From: Brachybacterium epidermidis
GTDB taxonomy: Bacteria; Actinomycetota; Actinomycetes; Actinomycetales; Dermabacteraceae
Reading direction: 5' to 3'
Length of the DNA: 64,000 nt
NCBI RefSeq assembly: GCF_015209585.1
Contig: NZ_JADEYR010000001.1
Coordinates: 310,001-374,000, forward strand
Shown here: piece by piece, positions 25,415 to 34,168 of the stretch
Layout of the letters: every line of letters starts with the position of its first letter
How positions within the stretch are numbered: position 1 is the stretch's first letter
The notes under the pieces: generated by a model
What the model was told of the DNA's origin: nothing
Seen by the model: the letters and a program-made list of their open reading frames with translations, nothing else
Database searches by the model: none
Program-made: the position numbers and the translations under genes

Positions 25415-26488
25415 ATGACTTCCACCCAGTGCGCTTCCCCCCAGTCGTTCCGGATCGGAGACGTCCCGGTCGGTGTGCAGCACCCTCCCTTCGTCGCCGC
25501 GGAGATGTCCGGCAACCACAACGGCGACCTCGGCCGCGCCCTCGCGATCGTCGACGCGATCGCGGAGACCGGCGCCCCGGCGATCAAGCTCCAGACCTAC
25601 ACGGCGGACACGATCACCATCGACGCCGACGGCCCCGCCTTCCGCATCACCGACAGCCACGGCCTGTGGGGCGGACGGAACCTCTACAGCCTCTACCAGG
25701 AGGCGCACACCCCGTGGGAGTGGCACGAGGCGATCTTCGCCCGCGCCCGCGAGCACGGCATGATCCCGTTCTCCAGCCCCTTCGACGACACGGCCGTCGA
25801 CCTGCTGGAGGACCTCGGCGCCGAGGTCTACAAGATCGCCTCGCTCGAGATCGGCGACATCCCGCTGCTGCGCAAGGTGGCCCGCACCGGCAAGCCGGTG
25901 ATCCTCTCCACCGGCGCCGCCGACGCCGGCGACGTGGACCTCGCCGTCAAGACCCTCCGCGCCGAGGGCAACGACCAGATCGCCGTGCTCGGCTGCACCT
26001 CCTCCTACCCGGCGACCGCCGAGGCGTCGAACCTGCGCACCATCCCGGTGCTCGCCGACACCTGGAAGGTCGTCGGCGGCCTCTCCGACCACACCAAGGG
26101 CATCGGCGTGAGCGTCGCGGCCGTCGCCTTCGGCGCCGCGATCCTCGAGAAGCACGTCACGCTGCGCCGCGCCGACGGCGGCGTCGACTCCGACTTCTCC
26201 CTCGAGCCCGAGGAGCTGAAGGCTCTGGTCGACGAGTCCTACGCCGCCTGGCTCGCGCTCGGCGAGGTGCACGTCGGCCCGACGAAGTCCGAGGCCGAGT
26301 CCCAGCGCCTGCGCCGCTCGCTGTTCGTGGTGAAGGACGTGCGCGCCGGCGAGGAGATCACCGCGGAGAACGTCCGCTCGATCCGCCCCGCGGGCGGCCT
26401 CGAGCCGCGCTATCTCGACGTGGTCCTCGGCCGCACCTTCGCGAAGGACGTCGAGCGCGGGACGCCGCTCAGCTGGGATCTCGTCTGA
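25415..26488 (+). CDS. pseI: Pseudaminic acid synthase PseI (NeuB family)
   Basis: 357 residues. It condenses 2,4-diacetamido-2,4,6-trideoxy-L-altrose with PEP to form pseudaminic acid in the cytosol. The NeuB-type TIM barrel shows FVAAEMSGNHNGDL (metal/PEP site), AIKLQTYTADTIT, FSSPFDDTAVDLL, YKIASLEIGD, GCTSSYPA, GGLSDHTKGI and EKHVTLRR. A C-terminal SAF antifreeze-like domain (~residues 300-357) has RRSLFVVKDVRAGEEITAENVRSIRP in pieces. The LWGGRNLYSLYQEAHTPWEWH stretch is PseI-like rather than NeuB-like. It converges with pseG, the coding ends overlapping by 20 bp. Confidence 0.9.
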   Translation: MTSTQCASPQSFRIGDVPVGVQHPPFVAAEMSGNHNGDLGRALAIVDAIAETGAPAIKLQTYTADTITIDADGPAFRITDSHGLWGGRNLYSLYQEAHTPWEWHEAIFARAREHGMIPFSSPFDDTAVDLLEDLGAEVYKIASLEIGDIPLLRKVARTGKPVILSTGAADAGDVDLAVKTLRAEGNDQIAVLGCTSSYPATAEASNLRTIPVLADTWKVVGGLSDHTKGIGVSVAAVAFGAAILEKHVTLRRADGGVDSDFSLEPEELKALVDESYAAWLALGEVHVGPTKSEAESQRLRRSLFVVKDVRAGEEITAENVRSIRPAGGLEPRYLDVVLGRTFAKDVERGTPLSWDLV

Positions 26489-27968
26489 TCAGCACGTCGA
26501 ACGCGCCGTCGTCGCGATCCGGATCGAGCACGTAGCCGGCCCCGGCGAACAGCCGCTGGGACGGCAGGTTGTCGGGAAGGATCGCGGCGACGACGACCGC
26601 GCCGGGGTGACGTGCCCCGAAGGCCGCCTCGCCGGCGGCGAGCACCGGACGGGAGAGCCCGTGACCGCGCGCCTCGGGGGCGAGGGTGATGGACACCTCC
26701 CACTCCTCGCCCGCCGACGCGCCCTCCAGCGCGTCGAAGCGCACGGTGCCGACGGGCGCGCCGCCCCGCTCGACGACGTACAGCTCGCGGGACGGGTTCT
26801 CCAGCGTTCGCGCGTACCAGCCGGAGTGGGACTCCCACGGCACCGGGTCGGAGTCGCGGGAGACCATCCGGGTCTCCGGGTCGTTGCGCCAGCGCAGCAG
26901 CAGGGGCGAGTCCGACGGCGTCGCGGGCCGCGCCGCGACCGGCGCCTCCGCCGCTCCGATCCGTCGCGCGAGCGCCGCGTCCCAGGCGGCGACGATCCGC
27001 TCCGCGCCGTGGCCGTCGACCTTCTCCCGGCCCACCGGGGTCCAGCTGCGCATCGCGCGCAGGTCCGCGACCGCCCGCTCCACCTCCGCGGTCGCTGCGG
27101 GACGGTCGGCGCGCACCTGCTCGAGGGTGCCGAGCCCGCGGGCGATCCGCTCGGCGAGGGCGGCCTCGTAGCCGGCGCGCTGGTTCTCCACCACCGCGAC
27201 CAGCAGGCTCGGCACGCCGATGCAGGCCAGCTCCCAGGCCGTGGTGCCCGCGGCGCTGACCACGAGGTCCGCCGCGCTCGCCCGCTCGAGGAAGGCGGGG
27301 GAGGGGGCGAGCAGCTCGACGTCCTCCCCGGCCTCGGCCCGGACCGCATCCCAGCCGTGCTCGGGCGCGATGACGCTCACGTGCGCGACGCCCTCGGCGG
27401 CGGCGCAGACGGCGGCGAGGGTCCCGGCGGCGCCGGTCGCGTCGGTGCCGCCCATGACGATCAGCACCCGGACGCCGCGGCTGACGTCGTGGTCCTCGTC
27501 GACCCGCTTCTCCCGCGCCGCGCGCACCTCGGCGCGCATCGGGGCGTAGGCGATGCCGAGGAGCACCTCGCCGCTGCCGTCCCCGGGGCGGCCGATTCGC
27601 TCGGCGCGGATCGTGGAGTCGACGACGACGTCGGCGGGGCGGCGGCCGAAGGTGCCGTCCTCCATCGAGGACAGCAGCGCGCCGCCGGCACGCACCTGGT
27701 CCCGGGCGTCGGCCCCGATCGTGTAGTCGTCGACGTGGACGACGCTCGCGCCCTGCTCGGCGGCGAGGATCCCGAGGTCCTCGGGCGCCGCGGTCACCTC
27801 GAGACCGGACTCGGCCAGCAGGTGCCGGGCGAGCGGCGCCTCGATCGAGCCGGCGACCACCACGGTGTGCCCGGCGGCGCGGGCGGCGTCGGCGACGGAG
27901 AGCGCCCGCACCAGGTGGCCGATGCCTCCCGACGGGGTCGCGTCGCATCGGATCGCGACGTGGGTCAT
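26469..27968 (-). CDS. PseG-PseH fusion: UDP-sugar hydrolase with C-terminal GNAT acetyltransferase
   Basis: 499 residues from ATG 27968. Residues 1-~335 match PseG, the GT-B-like hydrolase that removes UDP from UDP-2,4-diacetamido-2,4,6-trideoxy-L-altrose: IRCDATPSGGIGHLVRAL (catalytic-site His), VHVDDY, LIVMGGTDATG, SAAGTTAWELACIGVPSLLV and ENQRAGY. Residues ~340-499 are a GNAT fold (LLRWRNDPETRMVSRDS, VGTVRFD, EVSITLAPEARGHGLSRPV), like PseH, which N-acetylates the 4-amino sugar one step earlier. The fusion puts two pathway steps in one chain. Its start overlaps the cytidylyltransferase stop by 4 nt. Confidence 0.87.
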   Translation of the reverse strand: MTHVAIRCDATPSGGIGHLVRALSVADAARAAGHTVVVAGSIEAPLARHLLAESGLEVTAAPEDLGILAAEQGASVVHVDDYTIGADARDQVRAGGALLSSMEDGTFGRRPADVVVDSTIRAERIGRPGDGSGEVLLGIAYAPMRAEVRAAREKRVDEDHDVSRGVRVLIVMGGTDATGAAGTLAAVCAAAEGVAHVSVIAPEHGWDAVRAEAGEDVELLAPSPAFLERASAADLVVSAAGTTAWELACIGVPSLLVAVVENQRAGYEAALAERIARGLGTLEQVRADRPAATAEVERAVADLRAMRSWTPVGREKVDGHGAERIVAAWDAALARRIGAAEAPVAARPATPSDSPLLLRWRNDPETRMVSRDSDPVPWESHSGWYARTLENPSRELYVVERGGAPVGTVRFDALEGASAGEEWEVSITLAPEARGHGLSRPVLAAGEAAFGARHPGAVVVAAILPDNLPSQRLFAGAGYVLDPDRDDGAFDVLIRRDPS

Positions 27969-28702
27969 CCGTCGGCCAGCTTCTTCTGGCGCACGCCCGC
28001 GTTGATCCGCGTGATGTCGGGGCGCGAGCGCAGCAGGTCCACCACCTCGTGCCACGCCGGCGCGCGGTCCCCGAGCTCGGCGACGACGGCGTCGAGCATC
28101 TCGCCGTCCTCGACGGTGTCCAGGGTCGCCCGCAGGTCGTTCGCGGCCGGCTGGACGACCAGGCCCATGGTGCGGAAGTAGCGCTTGGAGTCGTAGAGAT
28201 AGGAGGTGACGTGCGTGCGGTGGAAGCTCTCGGCCTCCGCATCGGCCGTCAGCAGCGCCTCCCGCGAGGCGAGCTCGACGTCCAGGCCGCGCGGCAGCGT
28301 GCGCACCAGCGTGGTCGCGGTGTAGTCCAGCGAGGGATCGGCCTTCCACAGCCCCACCACGGCGGAGATCAGCGAGGGGTCCGCCAGCGGGCAGTCCGCG
28401 GTCAGGCGCACCACCGCATCGGCCCCGGTCTCCTCCAGGGCGAGCACGAAGCGGGAGAGGACGTCGTCCTCGCTGCCGCGGACCACCTGCACGCCCAGCT
28501 CCTCGCCGAGCTCGGCGACGGCGTCGTCCCCGGGGGCGGTGGACGTCGCCACCACGACGTCCTCGATGCCCGAGGCGGCGCGGGCGGCCCGCACCATCCA
28601 CCCCAGGACCGGTCGGCCGCCGAGCGGCCGGAGCACCTTCCCGGGGAGGCGGGAGGAGCCTGTACGAGCTTGGATCACTGCGACGGTTCGTGTATCGGTC
28701 AC
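27965..28702 (-). CDS. pseF: SpsF/PseF-type CMP-pseudaminic acid cytidylyltransferase
   Basis: 245 residues. The GTG start at 28702 puts VAVIQARTGSSRLPGKVLRPLGGRPV (nucleotide-binding N-terminus, shown in parts) at residue ~7; the frame is open upstream but without family similarity. DVVVATSTAPGDDAV, RGSEDDVLSRF and VRLTADCPLADP follow, as in SpsF-family cytidylyltransferases. In a Pse locus this enzyme makes CMP-Pse, the transferase donor. Symbol assigned by context; the sequence class is SpsF rather than NeuA-like PseF. It diverges from pseB with 71 bp between starts. Confidence 0.82.
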   Translation of the reverse strand: MTDTRTVAVIQARTGSSRLPGKVLRPLGGRPVLGWMVRAARAASGIEDVVVATSTAPGDDAVAELGEELGVQVVRGSEDDVLSRFVLALEETGADAVVRLTADCPLADPSLISAVVGLWKADPSLDYTATTLVRTLPRGLDVELASREALLTADAEAESFHRTHVTSYLYDSKRYFRTMGLVVQPAANDLRATLDTVEDGEMLDAVVAELGDRAPAWHEVVDLLRSRPDITRINAGVRQKKLADG

Positions 28703-28773
28703 CGTGCCATAATGGCACGCGCGTCCCGGGTCGCCCGGGTGCCGCCCCAACCCCGTCGACGAAAGAGATCTGC

Positions 28774-29763
28774 ATGTCGCTCCTCAGCGGTGCCTCCATC
28801 CTCATCACCGGTGGGACCGGCTCCTTCGGCAAGGCCTTCCTGCGTGAAGTGCTCGACAACCACAACCCGCGACGGGTCGTCGTCTTCTCGCGGGACGAGC
28901 TGAAGCAGTACGAGGTCCGCAACCAGTTCGGCAACGACCCCCGCCTGCGCTGGTTCATCGGTGACATCCGCGACGAGCGCCGCCTCGCCCGTGCGCTGAA
29001 GGACGTGGACTACGTCGTCCACGCCGCCGCGCTCAAGCAGGTCGACACCGCGGAGTACAACCCCTTCGAGTTCGTCAAGACCAACATCCTCGGCAGCCAG
29101 AACGTCATCGAGTCGTCCATCGACGCCGGCGTGAAGAAGGTCGTGGCCCTGTCCACCGACAAGGCCTCCAGCCCGATCAACCTCTACGGCGCCACCAAGC
29201 TCACCGCCGACAAGCTCTTCATCACGGGCAACCACTACGCCGCCAGCTACGACACCCGCTTCGCCGTGGTGCGCTACGGCAACGTGATGGGCTCGCGCGG
29301 CTCGGTCATCCCCTTCTTCCGCCGCCTCGGCGAGGAGGGCAAGCCGCTGCCGATCACGGACATGACCTGCACCCGCTTCTTCATCACCCTGCCGCAGGCC
29401 GTGCAGATGGTGATCGACACCTTCGAGCTCATGCAGGGCGGCGAGCTGCTCGTCCCGCGCATCCCCTCCATGAAGGTCACCGACCTCGCCCAGGCCGTCG
29501 TGCCCGGCGCCGAGATGGTCGACGTGGGCCTGCGCCCCGGCGAGAAGCTCCACGAGGAGATGATCAGCCCCGAGGAGGGCCGCCGCGCGGTCATCATCGA
29601 GGACGGCAAGTACTTCATCATCCAGCCCGACCTCGCGACCTGGGGCTACAAGGCCCCCGAGGGCGCCGTGCCGGTCGAGCCCGGGTTCTTCTTCCGCTCG
29701 GACTCCAACGACCAGTGGTACACCCAGCAGGAGATCGCGGACATCATCGAGGGAGGGATCTGA
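28774..29763 (+). CDS. pseB: UDP-GlcNAc 4,6-dehydratase (5-inverting) PseB
   Basis: 329 residues, first step of pseudaminic acid synthesis. Rossmann GGTGSFGK at residues 13-20, HAAALKQVDTAEYNPFEF, the catalytic STDKASSPINLYGATK (Asp129, Lys130, Tyr138, matching D132/K133/Y141 of H. pylori FlaA1) and VRYGNVMGSRGSVIP. RPGEKLHEEM lies near the C-terminus. ATG 28774 is used because the conserved domain begins 6 residues later. pseC follows at 1 bp distance. Confidence 0.93.
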   Translation: MSLLSGASILITGGTGSFGKAFLREVLDNHNPRRVVVFSRDELKQYEVRNQFGNDPRLRWFIGDIRDERRLARALKDVDYVVHAAALKQVDTAEYNPFEFVKTNILGSQNVIESSIDAGVKKVVALSTDKASSPINLYGATKLTADKLFITGNHYAASYDTRFAVVRYGNVMGSRGSVIPFFRRLGEEGKPLPITDMTCTRFFITLPQAVQMVIDTFELMQGGELLVPRIPSMKVTDLAQAVVPGAEMVDVGLRPGEKLHEEMISPEEGRRAVIIEDGKYFIIQPDLATWGYKAPEGAVPVEPGFFFRSDSNDQWYTQQEIADIIEGGI

Positions 29764-29764
29764 G

Positions 29765-30892
29765 GTGCTGCCGTACGGACGTCAGTCCATCGAGTCCGAC
29801 GACATCGCGGCCGTCGAGGCGGCGCTGCGCAGCGACTGGCTGACCACGGGCCCCGAGGTCGACCGCTTCGAGGCGGCGATCGCCGAGCGCGCGGGCGTGG
29901 AGCACGCGGTCTCGGTCACCTCCGGCACCGCGGCGCTGCACGTCGCCTACGCTGCTGCGGGCATCGAGCCCGGCGACGAGGTCGTCACGACCCCGCTGAC
30001 CTTCGTCGCGACCGCCGCGGGCGCCGCCCTGCACGGCGCGAAGATCGTGTTCGCGGACGTCGACCCGGCCACCGGCAACCTCGACCCCGCCGCCGTCGAG
30101 GCCGTGGTCACCGAGCGGACCAAGGTCATCGCGGGCGTCGACTACGCCGGCGTGCCGGTCGACGGCACGGCCCTGCGCGAGATCGCGTCCCGGCAGGGCG
30201 CGCTGTTCCTCGAGGACGCCGCGCACTCCATCGGCTCCACCCAGGACGGCGTCCCGGTGGGCTCCCTCGCCGACCTCACGACCTACTCGTTCTTCCCCAC
30301 GAAGAACCTCACCACCGCCGAGGGCGGTGCCGTCGTGACGGCCGACGCGGACCTCGCCGCCCGCGCCCGGGCGTTCAAGAACCACGGCCTGGTGCGCGAC
30401 AAGGCGGTGCAGCGATACCCCGACGAGGGCCCCTGGCACCAGGAGGTCCACAGCTTCGGGCTGAACTACCGCCTGCCGGACGTGCTCTGCGCGCTGGGCA
30501 CCAGCCAACTCGCGCGCCTCGATGCGTTCGTGGCCCGCCGTGCCGAGGTGAAGAAGGCCTACGACGAGGCGCTCGGCGACCTCGAGGGCGTCGACATCCC
30601 GGCCGTGCCCGAGGGGGCGGCGCCCGCCTGGCACCTCTACCCGCTGCGCGTCCCCGCCGAGCGGCGCCGCGCCATCTTCGAGGCCATGCGCGAGCAGGGC
30701 ATCGGGGTGCAGGTCAACTACATCCCCGCCTACTGGCACCCGGTCTTCGATGATCTCGGCTACCAGCGCGGGATGTGCCCCGTGGCGGAGGACTACTACC
30801 GCCGCGAGATCTCACTGCCGATGTTCCCGGCGCTCACCGACTCCGATGTCGAACGCGTCATCGAGGCTACCCGGGTGGCCGTGGCAGGCTGA
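29765..30892 (+). CDS. pseC: UDP-4-amino-4,6-dideoxy-L-AltNAc aminotransferase PseC
   Basis: 375 residues, DegT/DnrJ/EryC1 family. It transaminates the PseB product. MLPYGRQSIESDDIAAVEAAL, SDWLTTGPEVDRFE, VTSGTAALHVAY, EDAAHSIGS and the PLP lysine Lys180 in SFFPTKNLTTAEGG are diagnostic. GLNYRLPDVLCALG and QVNYIPAYWHPVF complete the active site from the partner subunit. GTG start immediately after the pseB stop, so translation is coupled. Confidence 0.92.
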   Translation: MLPYGRQSIESDDIAAVEAALRSDWLTTGPEVDRFEAAIAERAGVEHAVSVTSGTAALHVAYAAAGIEPGDEVVTTPLTFVATAAGAALHGAKIVFADVDPATGNLDPAAVEAVVTERTKVIAGVDYAGVPVDGTALREIASRQGALFLEDAAHSIGSTQDGVPVGSLADLTTYSFFPTKNLTTAEGGAVVTADADLAARARAFKNHGLVRDKAVQRYPDEGPWHQEVHSFGLNYRLPDVLCALGTSQLARLDAFVARRAEVKKAYDEALGDLEGVDIPAVPEGAAPAWHLYPLRVPAERRRAIFEAMREQGIGVQVNYIPAYWHPVFDDLGYQRGMCPVAEDYYRREISLPMFPALTDSDVERVIEATRVAVAG

Positions 30893-30906
30893 CTCCTGTC
30901 TGAGGG

Positions 30907-32880
30907 TCACTGCCCCGGATCGCACTCGATCCGGATGAGCCGGGAGTGCTCGGTCTCGAACACGACCGTCCCCAGATCGTCCCCGCGTTCACCGATGGAC
31001 CTGAACGCGGGGTCGAACTGGTAGAGCAGCCTTTCCTGGTACACGTAGCCGATGCCCTGGTCGAGCAGTGCGCGGCAGTGCGGGGGGGAGGAGCCGGCCA
31101 GCGGTACCGCCTCGATCGCGGCCCGGTCGGAGTCGTTCAGCGCGACTCCGGCGACGGGCAGGTATGCGGGCAATCCGTGCAGTGCGTACATGTGGGCCGC
31201 GCCGGAGTACGGGCTGGCGAGGATGGACCGGTCGCGGTCCAGCTGCGGGGCGGTGCGTGCGAACTGCGCGAGCTCGTCGGCCTGCAGGAAGCGACCTCTG
31301 CCCGGGTAGTGCTCCGCGAGGTTCTTGGCGGCGTTGTCCAGACGCGTCGGGATCGAGGAGAGGGCCGCCACCGTCGCGAGGACGACCAGCACAGCGATCA
31401 CAGGCCGGCGTCCGCGCGCAGCATCCACGTCGAGGGTCCGCCGCAGCAGGCCCGCCCACGCCTGCAGCCCGGGGACCACGAGCAGTGCCGACAGCATCGC
31501 CAGCGGGATGGCTATCCGGTCCTGACCGCGGAAGTAAAGCACCGACAGGTTCAGGGGCGAGTCCACCGCTGCGTCGAGGTACATGACGGCAAGCACGAGC
31601 CAAGCCACGGTGAGCCACCGCTGCGGGGTACGCAGTGCTGTCACCAGACCCGGCCACCACAGGGCGGCCATGACCACGCCGAGGGCCATCGGCCACACGG
31701 TCAGCAGTCCCAGGCCGACCTCGGCGAGGGCGTTCCACCACGGCACCTGGAGACCACCGGCGAAACCCGTCACCCGCGCGCCGAGCGGGGTGTAGGCCAG
31801 GACGGCCACAGGGAGCATCGCCAGCACCGGCACGGCGATCAGCCAGGGTCGCCTCCGCCACTGGGGGAGCCCCGTCACCGTCGTCAGCACTGCCAGCAGG
31901 ATCAGGGCCGTGACAGCGACGTTCGGATGCAGGAGGGCGAGCCCTGCTCCTGCCAGGCCGATGGCGAGGAGCGCCGCGATGACAGCCTGCCGTGCAGGGG
32001 CCGGTGCGATCCCGCCCCGAGGGGGACGTGCCGCCTCTTGCGGCGCAGGATCCGCCTGGGCCGCAAGAGCGGTCCACAGCGCCACGGCGCCGGCCAGTGC
32101 CCCGGACAGGGCCGCGAAGCCGGCGAGGTTCGGGACCGGGGAGAGGTGGATCCACAGGGTCACGGGGCTCGCGGGGATCAGCGTCGCGACCAGGGCGACG
32201 GCGGGCGGCGCCCACGTCACCCGGGGGAACACCACCCGTGCCAGCAGTGCCGTCCCCAGGATCCAGGGCACCAGCGCCAGGGCGAGCACCGTGCCGTTGA
32301 GCACGATCGGGATGTCGACGAGGGGAACCAGTGCGGCGAGGTCATGGAAGGCAGCGGGGTAGGAGGCCGGACGGCCTGCGGTGTTCGCCACCGCGTTCAG
32401 GTTCAGGCTCGAGGCGTTGCCGGTCTCGCGGATGTATGTCAGTGCCGTGAGGTGGAACAGCGTGTCGTAGCGCTCCAGGACGGCATCGGGTCGGCCGGCA
32501 CGGGCGGCGATGGGGCCGATGGTCACCGCGAGTGCTGCGGTGAGGGCGCCGATCCAGGCCACCAGGGCCGCGGGGGAGCGGCGGGCCACCAGGGGCCCGT
32601 CGAGCAGTGTGGCGGGAAGTCGCACGCCGCGGCGGGCGAGGATCCACGCCGCCAGGACGAGGACCGCGCCGGACCCTGCGAACGACAGCCATGACCAGTC
32701 GAGTCCGACCACCGGTGCGACCATCGCTCCGATCCCGGCCACCGCGGCGCTGATCGCCGGGGCCAGGGACAGTGCCAGGAGTCGAGATCCTGCCAGTGCC
32801 CTGACCGTCCAGAAGCCGGGCAGGTACGCAGCGACCAGGACGAGGAGGACCGCGATGACGAGGTGGAACAGGTCGGTCAT
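30907..32880 (-). CDS. Polytopic membrane protein, DUF6541 family
   Basis: 657 residues with a dozen or more hydrophobic helices and a C-terminal ~130-residue soluble part (from about residue 515) that would lie outside the membrane. The motifs RYDTLFHLTALTYIRETGNASSLNLN and YPAAFHDLAAL after TM4 resemble the first extracellular loop of GT-C enzymes. DUF6541 proteins in actinobacteria sit in wall-polysaccharide loci and may be lipid-linked sugar transferases; no activity can be read from sequence. It overlaps the DUF2304 gene by 4 nt. Confidence 0.75.
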   Translation of the reverse strand: MTDLFHLVIAVLLVLVAAYLPGFWTVRALAGSRLLALSLAPAISAAVAGIGAMVAPVVGLDWSWLSFAGSGAVLVLAAWILARRGVRLPATLLDGPLVARRSPAALVAWIGALTAALAVTIGPIAARAGRPDAVLERYDTLFHLTALTYIRETGNASSLNLNAVANTAGRPASYPAAFHDLAALVPLVDIPIVLNGTVLALALVPWILGTALLARVVFPRVTWAPPAVALVATLIPASPVTLWIHLSPVPNLAGFAALSGALAGAVALWTALAAQADPAPQEAARPPRGGIAPAPARQAVIAALLAIGLAGAGLALLHPNVAVTALILLAVLTTVTGLPQWRRRPWLIAVPVLAMLPVAVLAYTPLGARVTGFAGGLQVPWWNALAEVGLGLLTVWPMALGVVMAALWWPGLVTALRTPQRWLTVAWLVLAVMYLDAAVDSPLNLSVLYFRGQDRIAIPLAMLSALLVVPGLQAWAGLLRRTLDVDAARGRRPVIAVLVVLATVAALSSIPTRLDNAAKNLAEHYPGRGRFLQADELAQFARTAPQLDRDRSILASPYSGAAHMYALHGLPAYLPVAGVALNDSDRAAIEAVPLAGSSPPHCRALLDQGIGYVYQERLLYQFDPAFRSIGERGDDLGTVVFETEHSRLIRIECDPGQ

Positions 32881-33380
32881 CCGTACTGCTCGTCAGGGGT
32901 CCGCTCAGGGTGGTGGGGGAGGTCTCGGTGGACGTCCAGGGATCGCTCAGGTCCCTGCACCGCGGGCCGATGCGCGCTCAGCGAGCGCTCTCGGTACTGC
33001 ACGGCTGGTTCGGCCTCGTCGATCGCCAGGCGCCGGGCCAGATAGGTGGTGCGCTTCTCCGCGGACTTCGTCCGGGCCTCCTGAAGCGCCAGGAACCCCA
33101 GCAGGACCAGGACGGTCGTGTAGAGCAGCAGGTCGGCTCCTCGTCCTACGCCCACCAGGTTCGCCACCCGGGTGAGGACGGTGGGGAACAGGACCGTGAG
33201 CACAGCGAACACAGCGAATGCGATGACCAGCAGCCGGCGGACCGCCAGCTGCTTCGCGCCGCGCTTGATAAAGAGCCAGGCGACGATCACCACGATCCCT
33301 GCCATCAGCAGCAACTGGATGATGAATGTGCGCCCGCTCACCCCGACCGTCGGGCCGAGAGCCTGAAGGAGATTGTCCAC
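32877..33380 (-). CDS. Small membrane protein, DUF2304 family
   Basis: 167 residues with three predicted membrane helices (about 18-40, 48-70, 82-102) followed by a charged cytosolic tail rich in Arg, Glu and His. The last ~45 residues contain two related pieces with RSLSAHR / RSLDVHR. DUF2304 proteins commonly accompany DPM1-like GT2 enzymes, which is the case here, with the GT2 divergent by 68 bp. Probably a membrane partner of that enzyme. Confidence 0.75.
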   Translation of the reverse strand: MDNLLQALGPTVGVSGRTFIIQLLLMAGIVVIVAWLFIKRGAKQLAVRRLLVIAFAVFAVLTVLFPTVLTRVANLVGVGRGADLLLYTTVLVLLGFLALQEARTKSAEKRTTYLARRLAIDEAEPAVQYRERSLSAHRPAVQGPERSLDVHRDLPHHPERTPDEQYG

Positions 33381-33390
33381 GGCGACAGGT

Positions 33391-33396
33391 TATCCT
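33391..33396 (+). promoter_or_regulatory. Putative -10 element (TATCCT) for the DPM1-like GT2 gene
   Basis: TATCCT lies 52 bp before ATG 33449, giving a leader of about 45 nt that contains a GAGGAG ribosome site. It is located in the divergent gap to the DUF2304 gene. Confidence 0.4.
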
Positions 33397-33448
33397 CCTC
33401 GGGCGTACGGGTATCGACCGCCGACCACCCCGAGCACGAGGAGAACCC

Positions 33449-34156
33449 ATGAACAGCGCTGCCCCCTCGCGCGAACTGTCCGCGCCCGGGGCCGACACGA
33501 CCTGGTTCGTGGTGCCGCTGTTCAATGAGGGCACGGTGGTGGGCGACGTGATCCGCGATCTCCGCAGCCGCTACCCGCTGGTGGTGTGCGTGGACGACGG
33601 AAGCCACGACGACTCCGCCCGGATCGCAGCGGAGGCCGGGGCGGCCGTGGTGCGCCACCCCTACAACATGGGGCAGGGTGCCGCCCTGAAGACCGGCATC
33701 GACTACGCGTTGCGCGACCCTCACATGCGCCAGATCGTCACCTTCGACTCCGATGGCCAGCACCAGGTGGAGGACGCCGCCCCGATGATCGCGCTGCGGG
33801 AGCAGGAGCAGGTGGACGTCGTGCTCGGTTCTCGCTTTCTCGATGCGCGCACGAAACCGGGACTGATCAAACGCCTCGTGCTGTGGGGCGCGGTCCACTA
33901 CTCGAACCTCACCAGCGGCGTGAAGCTCACCGATACCCATAACGGCCTGCGGGTGTTCGGACGCGAGGCCTGCGAGAAGATCACCATCGAGCAGAACCGG
34001 ATGGCGCACGCATCCGAGATCGTCGAGGAGATCGGCCGCCACCAGCTCACCGTGCGCGAGCACCCCGTGCACATCCTGTACACCGATTACTCGCGCTCCA
34101 AGGGCCAGCCGATCCTGAACTCAGTGAACATCGTCATCGACATGCTCTTCCGCTGA
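33449..34156 (+). CDS. Family 2 glycosyltransferase, polyprenyl-phosphate sugar synthase (DPM1) type
   Basis: 235 residues. VVPLFNEGTVVGDVI, VCVDDGSHDDSARIA, RHPYNMGQGAALKTGIDYAL and FDSDGQHQVED are the DPM1/undecaprenyl-phosphate transferase signatures; RFLDARTKPGLIKRLVLWG and TDTHNGLRVFGREA follow. It has no membrane helices, so it would need a partner such as the neighbouring DUF2304 protein. It likely charges polyprenyl phosphate with a sugar for outside-facing transfer. ATG 33449 follows GAGGAG by 6 nt; longer in-frame starts overlap the divergent gene. Confidence 0.88.
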   Translation: MNSAAPSRELSAPGADTTWFVVPLFNEGTVVGDVIRDLRSRYPLVVCVDDGSHDDSARIAAEAGAAVVRHPYNMGQGAALKTGIDYALRDPHMRQIVTFDSDGQHQVEDAAPMIALREQEQVDVVLGSRFLDARTKPGLIKRLVLWGAVHYSNLTSGVKLTDTHNGLRVFGREACEKITIEQNRMAHASEIVEEIGRHQLTVREHPVHILYTDYSRSKGQPILNSVNIVIDMLFR

Positions 34157-34168
34157 GTTCGGCTCGGC

